A stretch of DNA of 7,443 nucleotides from Bacteroidaceae bacterium (GTDB lineage: Bacteria; Bacteroidota; Bacteroidia; Bacteroidales; Bacteroidaceae), in assembly GCA_021443285.1 (NCBI GenBank), contig JABUUG010000056.1, positions 1-7,443 of the forward strand. The letters run 5' to 3'. Position numbers and translations under genes: made by a program. The notes beneath the pieces were generated by a model. The model made no database searches and had not been told where the DNA came from. It was given only the letters and a program-made list of their open reading frames with translations. Shown here piece by piece: positions 6,201-7,443 of this stretch. Position 1 is the first letter of the stretch. Every line of letters starts with the position of its first letter.

Positions 6201-7295
6201 GGTGATACGGGCGCAAACCGCAACGGCACGGGCGTGGGACTGAACCTCGCCCTCTCGATAGTGGAGCTGCACTGCGGCACCATCTCCGTCCACAACAACA
6301 GCCCGCAGGGATGCACATTTGTGGTTACAATCCCTCTTGAAAACGCCGGGGCTGTCAGTACAGAGGCAGAAGAAGAGACAGCCTCCACGTCTGCCCGTCT
6401 TACAGCTGACCCGGAGCCCGGCGACAGTCTGGCAGGGGCTGCGCTCTCCTCCCCGTCCTCCCCTGTGTCCGAAGCGCCGGCATCGGATAGCCCCGAAGCC
6501 CCGGAGTTCAGGACAAAAGGCAAATCCACCATCCTCATTGCCGAGGACGAAGAGGATATACGCAGCTATCTCGCCGGCGCGTTGGGCAAGACATACAATG
6601 TGCTCCTGTGCGGCGACGGTGCAGAGGCGTTGCGGCTGACCATAAAGTATATGCCGCAGCTGATACTCTCCGACGTGATGATGCCAAAGATGGACGGTAT
6701 GCAGCTGTGCGCCAAGGTGAAGGATAACATCAACACATATCACATACCTGTTGTCCTGCTCACGGCGAAGACTCTCGACGAAGACCGCCTCTCGGCTCTC
6801 GACCTGGGCGCAGACGCATATATACAGAAGCCGTTCAATATGGACATCCTGAAATCCACCGTCGCAAATCTTATCAACACCCGCCGCCGGCTGATGCAGA
6901 AGGCTAACACAAACAAGAGCGAGGAGCAGATAGAGAGTCCGGAACTCAAGTCGCCAAACGAGCAGCTCATGGAACGTATAACGGCATCCGTAAACCGCCA
7001 CCTCAGCGATGAGGACTTCAGTGTGGAGACCCTTGCATCCGAGGTGGGCATAAGTCGCGTGCACCTGTACCGGAAGCTCAAGGAGCTTACCAACCTCACG
7101 CCCCACGAGTTCATCCGCAACATGCGCCTGAAGCGTGCCGCAGCCCTCCTCTCAGAGAAACAGTACGACATAATGACCGTCATGTACACCTGCGGCTTCA
7201 GCAGTCTCAGCTCCTTCTGCCGCCTCTTCCGTGCCGCCTATGGCTCCTCGCCCAAGGAGTATATGAAGGAGCATTTGTGGGGGATTAAGGATTGA
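3222..7295 (+). CDS. Hybrid two-component system (HTCS) sensor kinase / AraC-type regulator
   Basis: A 1357-residue inner-membrane protein joining a complete two-component system in one chain; such proteins sense periplasmic oligosaccharides and activate glycan-use genes in Bacteroidetes. In order: a hydrophobic signal or anchor (about 5-30); about 14 Reg_prop propeller blades (about 40-690; first signature GFIWVGTNNGLNIYDG), fitting two seven-bladed propellers; a Y_Y_Y domain (about 700-768); one transmembrane helix (about 771-795). The cytoplasmic part has HisKA with His828 in NLSHDIRTPLT, then HATPase_c with Asn944 in the N-box, a G1 box starting at Asp972, an F-box KVFERFYQ and GTGVGL (1002-1007). 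A Ser/Pro/Ala/Glu-rich linker (1040-1101) follows. The receiver (1102-1220) has Glu1108/Asp1109, phospho-acceptor Asp1151 and Lys1203. An AraC/HTH_18 domain (about 1249-1352) has both helix-turn-helix units intact. Oddity: the G1 box reads DDGDS, with Ser976 where Gly is usual. ATG 3222 is preferred over TTG 3195 because the extra nine residues are not signal-like. The ligand is unknown; the neighbouring fucosidase hints at a fucosylated glycan. Confidence 0.95.
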   Translation: MRVSKSLFFLLHSVWVKAVSVFTVFYVTFHADAYCQGGKLFDADNKLSTAMVNCVAQDDKGFIWVGTNNGLNIYDGYRFKVYRKGDVGCNLGGNTVLCLVQAQYQEGGDVMYLGTNSCLQYMQDGRFEDVIADDGNPVRGYVKCLYRSPEGKIYCGISAEPGILEIYAKGKARWMVRNNPRIRGIQSIAQDVTGTLWLTSDRFGLFSVSKNGKGIRQFFCDENDRETFPCVCADGKGNVFAGSSSGLWRYNASGGFQLVSGAAAYQVNRLLAEADGSLLVGTNGDGVVRYTPSSGTFAPISSESNQLYIRGARVGGMTRDKEGNLWVCFLQKGLYMFGKTDSPFHYQGYRKGTDNLINNLCVSAVMFSRDGHLWLATDGGGVFELDEDGVRLNYFSAPALKTVMGMTEDENGRIWVASYTHGAGMLDRRTGAHIPLKGIEDGYHAYNVLADQRGSLWVATMGNGLKKVDLATMAVKSYSAIRYSNCLCNNYINKLSLSPDGERLYISTSRGVSCLDLSNDSWTSVFGTNSLLPDLGVSDAKEDAMHRLWVCTPEGVMLYDIPRNKGGEGVRGEMLHGLSDNTSCAVEFDDKGNAWVSTMRGLNKIDVKTLKAERFYVDNGLQGNEFCLRVSCATQGYGGKASGNLRLCFGGVYGITWFSPSAVNYTVHKPQLAVTGFSANDVDLPVSDEISLSHDENNICISLSTFLYSGTERITYLYRIDGGAWKRIPSGENQIALAHMPPGSYRFEIKADNNGVESDIKTLEVSISAPWYLSVWALLFYLFMISVAVWWYLRQLRIRHENQLLLQRETYAKEMSEQKLQFFINLSHDIRTPLTLLLSPLEQLLKHDHDGMQHNLYTAMQRNARRLMNLVDQIMDLRKFDKGQMVLQFRRTDMIGFVQESVDCFTEQAVIKGVTLNYIHEAERLEACIDRLQFDKVIVNILSNAFKFTPTGGNITVTVKGDAANCTIEVFDDGDSIPEAHLPKVFERFYQIPGDTGANRNGTGVGLNLALSIVELHCGTISVHNNSPQGCTFVVTIPLENAGAVSTEAEEETASTSARLTADPEPGDSLAGAALSSPSSPVSEAPASDSPEAPEFRTKGKSTILIAEDEEDIRSYLAGALGKTYNVLLCGDGAEALRLTIKYMPQLILSDVMMPKMDGMQLCAKVKDNINTYHIPVVLLTAKTLDEDRLSALDLGADAYIQKPFNMDILKSTVANLINTRRRLMQKANTNKSEEQIESPELKSPNEQLMERITASVNRHLSDEDFSVETLASEVGISRVHLYRKLKELTNLTPHEFIRNMRLKRAAALLSEKQYDIMTVMYTCGFSSLSSFCRLFRAAYGSSPKEYMKEHLWGIKD
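3243..3250 (+). repeat. T8 homopolymer tract in the HTCS signal-peptide coding region
   Basis: Eight consecutive T bases encode part of the Leu-Phe-Phe-Leu-Leu stretch at residues 7-11. In frame the gene reads through. One extra T brings a TAG stop within seven codons; one lost T brings a TGA within ten. The tract could therefore work as an on/off slippage site, although eight bases is short for a highly variable tract. Confidence 0.6.
3250..3305. repeat. Inverted repeat C inside the 5' coding region of the HTCS gene
   Basis: TGTTACATA (3250-3258) and TATGTAACA (3297-3305) are a perfect 9-bp inverted repeat with a 38-nt spacer. It uses the same GTTACAT core as inverted repeat A, and both copies encode hydrophobic signal-peptide residues (LLHS and FYVT). 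Sharing a non-coding word inside coding sequence suggests selection for the DNA or RNA motif, but chance cannot be excluded. Confidence 0.5.
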
Positions 7296-7303
7296 CAATG
7301 GCG

Positions 7304-7329
7304 TAGGCGTGTCGCCTATATATATATAT
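7304..7329 (+). terminator. Possible weak terminator: small hairpin followed by a TA tract
   Basis: TAGGCG (7304-7309) and CGCCTA (7313-7318) form a perfect 6-bp stem with a 3-nt loop, nine bases after the HTCS stop. An alternating TA run (7317-7329) follows instead of a T-run, so terminator function is uncertain. Confidence 0.35.
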
Positions 7330-7362
7330 TAATGTGTAGATATAGGTTGGAAGTGATAATGG

Positions 7363-7380
7363 ATGCCGCTATATGCCGCT
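7363..7380. repeat. Direct repeat ATGCCGCT, two copies
   Basis: ATGCCGCT occurs at 7363-7370 and again at 7373-7380, a 10-base period. The ATGCC core continues with wider spacing in the AGTACT array that follows, so this may be a degenerate start of that array. Confidence 0.5.
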
Positions 7381-7383
7381 TTC

Positions 7384-7443
7384 CAGTACTTTTATGCCCA
7401 AGTACTGCAGTACTTTATGCCAAGTACTGGAGTAATTCATGCC
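7384..7443. repeat. AGTACT/ATGCC tandem repeat array, cut by the window end
   Basis: Two units of 24 bp (7384-7407) and 22 bp (7408-7429) each run CAGTACT, T-rich spacer, ATGCC, AAGTACTG, and are followed by a diverged partial unit (7430-7443: GAGTAATTCATGCC). Each unit carries AGTACT at both ends, so each can fold as a hairpin. The repeat continues beyond the window or ends there; the total copy number is unknown. No coding capacity is seen in 7296-7443. Confidence 0.75.

Noticed and set aside
7317..7329. Alternating TA run as a replication or integration site
   Set aside because: It is a short simple repeat with no flanking iterons, tRNA gene or integrase; best read as an AT tract after a small hairpin.
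7384..7443. CRISPR array
   Set aside because: The AGTACT units are contiguous with no unique spacers of 30 bp or more, and no cas gene is present.

Overview
The window carries three co-oriented protein genes on the + strand. They look like chromosomal DNA of a Bacteroidales bacterium, most plausibly a GC-rich member of Prevotellaceae; the genus is inference. Three things support this. The Hsp90 fragment has the Bacteroidetes-type sequence. A promoter fits the Bacteroidetes -33 TTTG / -7 TAnnTTTG pattern, and no Shine-Dalgarno sequence precedes the gene starts. The third gene is a hybrid two-component system (HTCS), an architecture characteristic of Bacteroidetes glycan loci.

Layout: 1-1095 is the 3' half of htpG (Hsp90 chaperone), cut by the window start. 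A strong intrinsic terminator at 1112-1164 closes it. A Bacteroidetes-type promoter (1188-1217) then drives an exported GH29 alpha-L-fucosidase (1322-3073). A 148-bp gap follows, dense in inverted repeats and GTTACAT words. It leads into a 1357-residue one-protein signalling system (3222-7295) made of periplasmic double beta-propeller, Y_Y_Y domain, one membrane segment, histidine kinase, receiver and AraC-type DNA-binding domain. The last ~150 bp hold a small hairpin with an AT tract and a short array of AGTACT/ATGCC repeats that runs off the end.

How the genes may work together: htpG is a housekeeping neighbour, insulated by its terminator. The fucosidase and the HTCS probably form a small glycan-response unit. 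The sensor would detect a periplasmic oligosaccharide and activate transcription of glycan-degradation genes, possibly including the fucosidase and genes beyond the window. No SusC/SusD pair is visible here.

The most interesting region is 3128-3305. Three successive inverted repeats and five TTACAT-core words surround the HTCS start. One 16-bp inverted repeat has its right arm over the start codon, and a T8 tract lies a few codons inside the gene. These suggest autoregulation, RNA-level control or phase variation, none of which is proven by the sequence alone.
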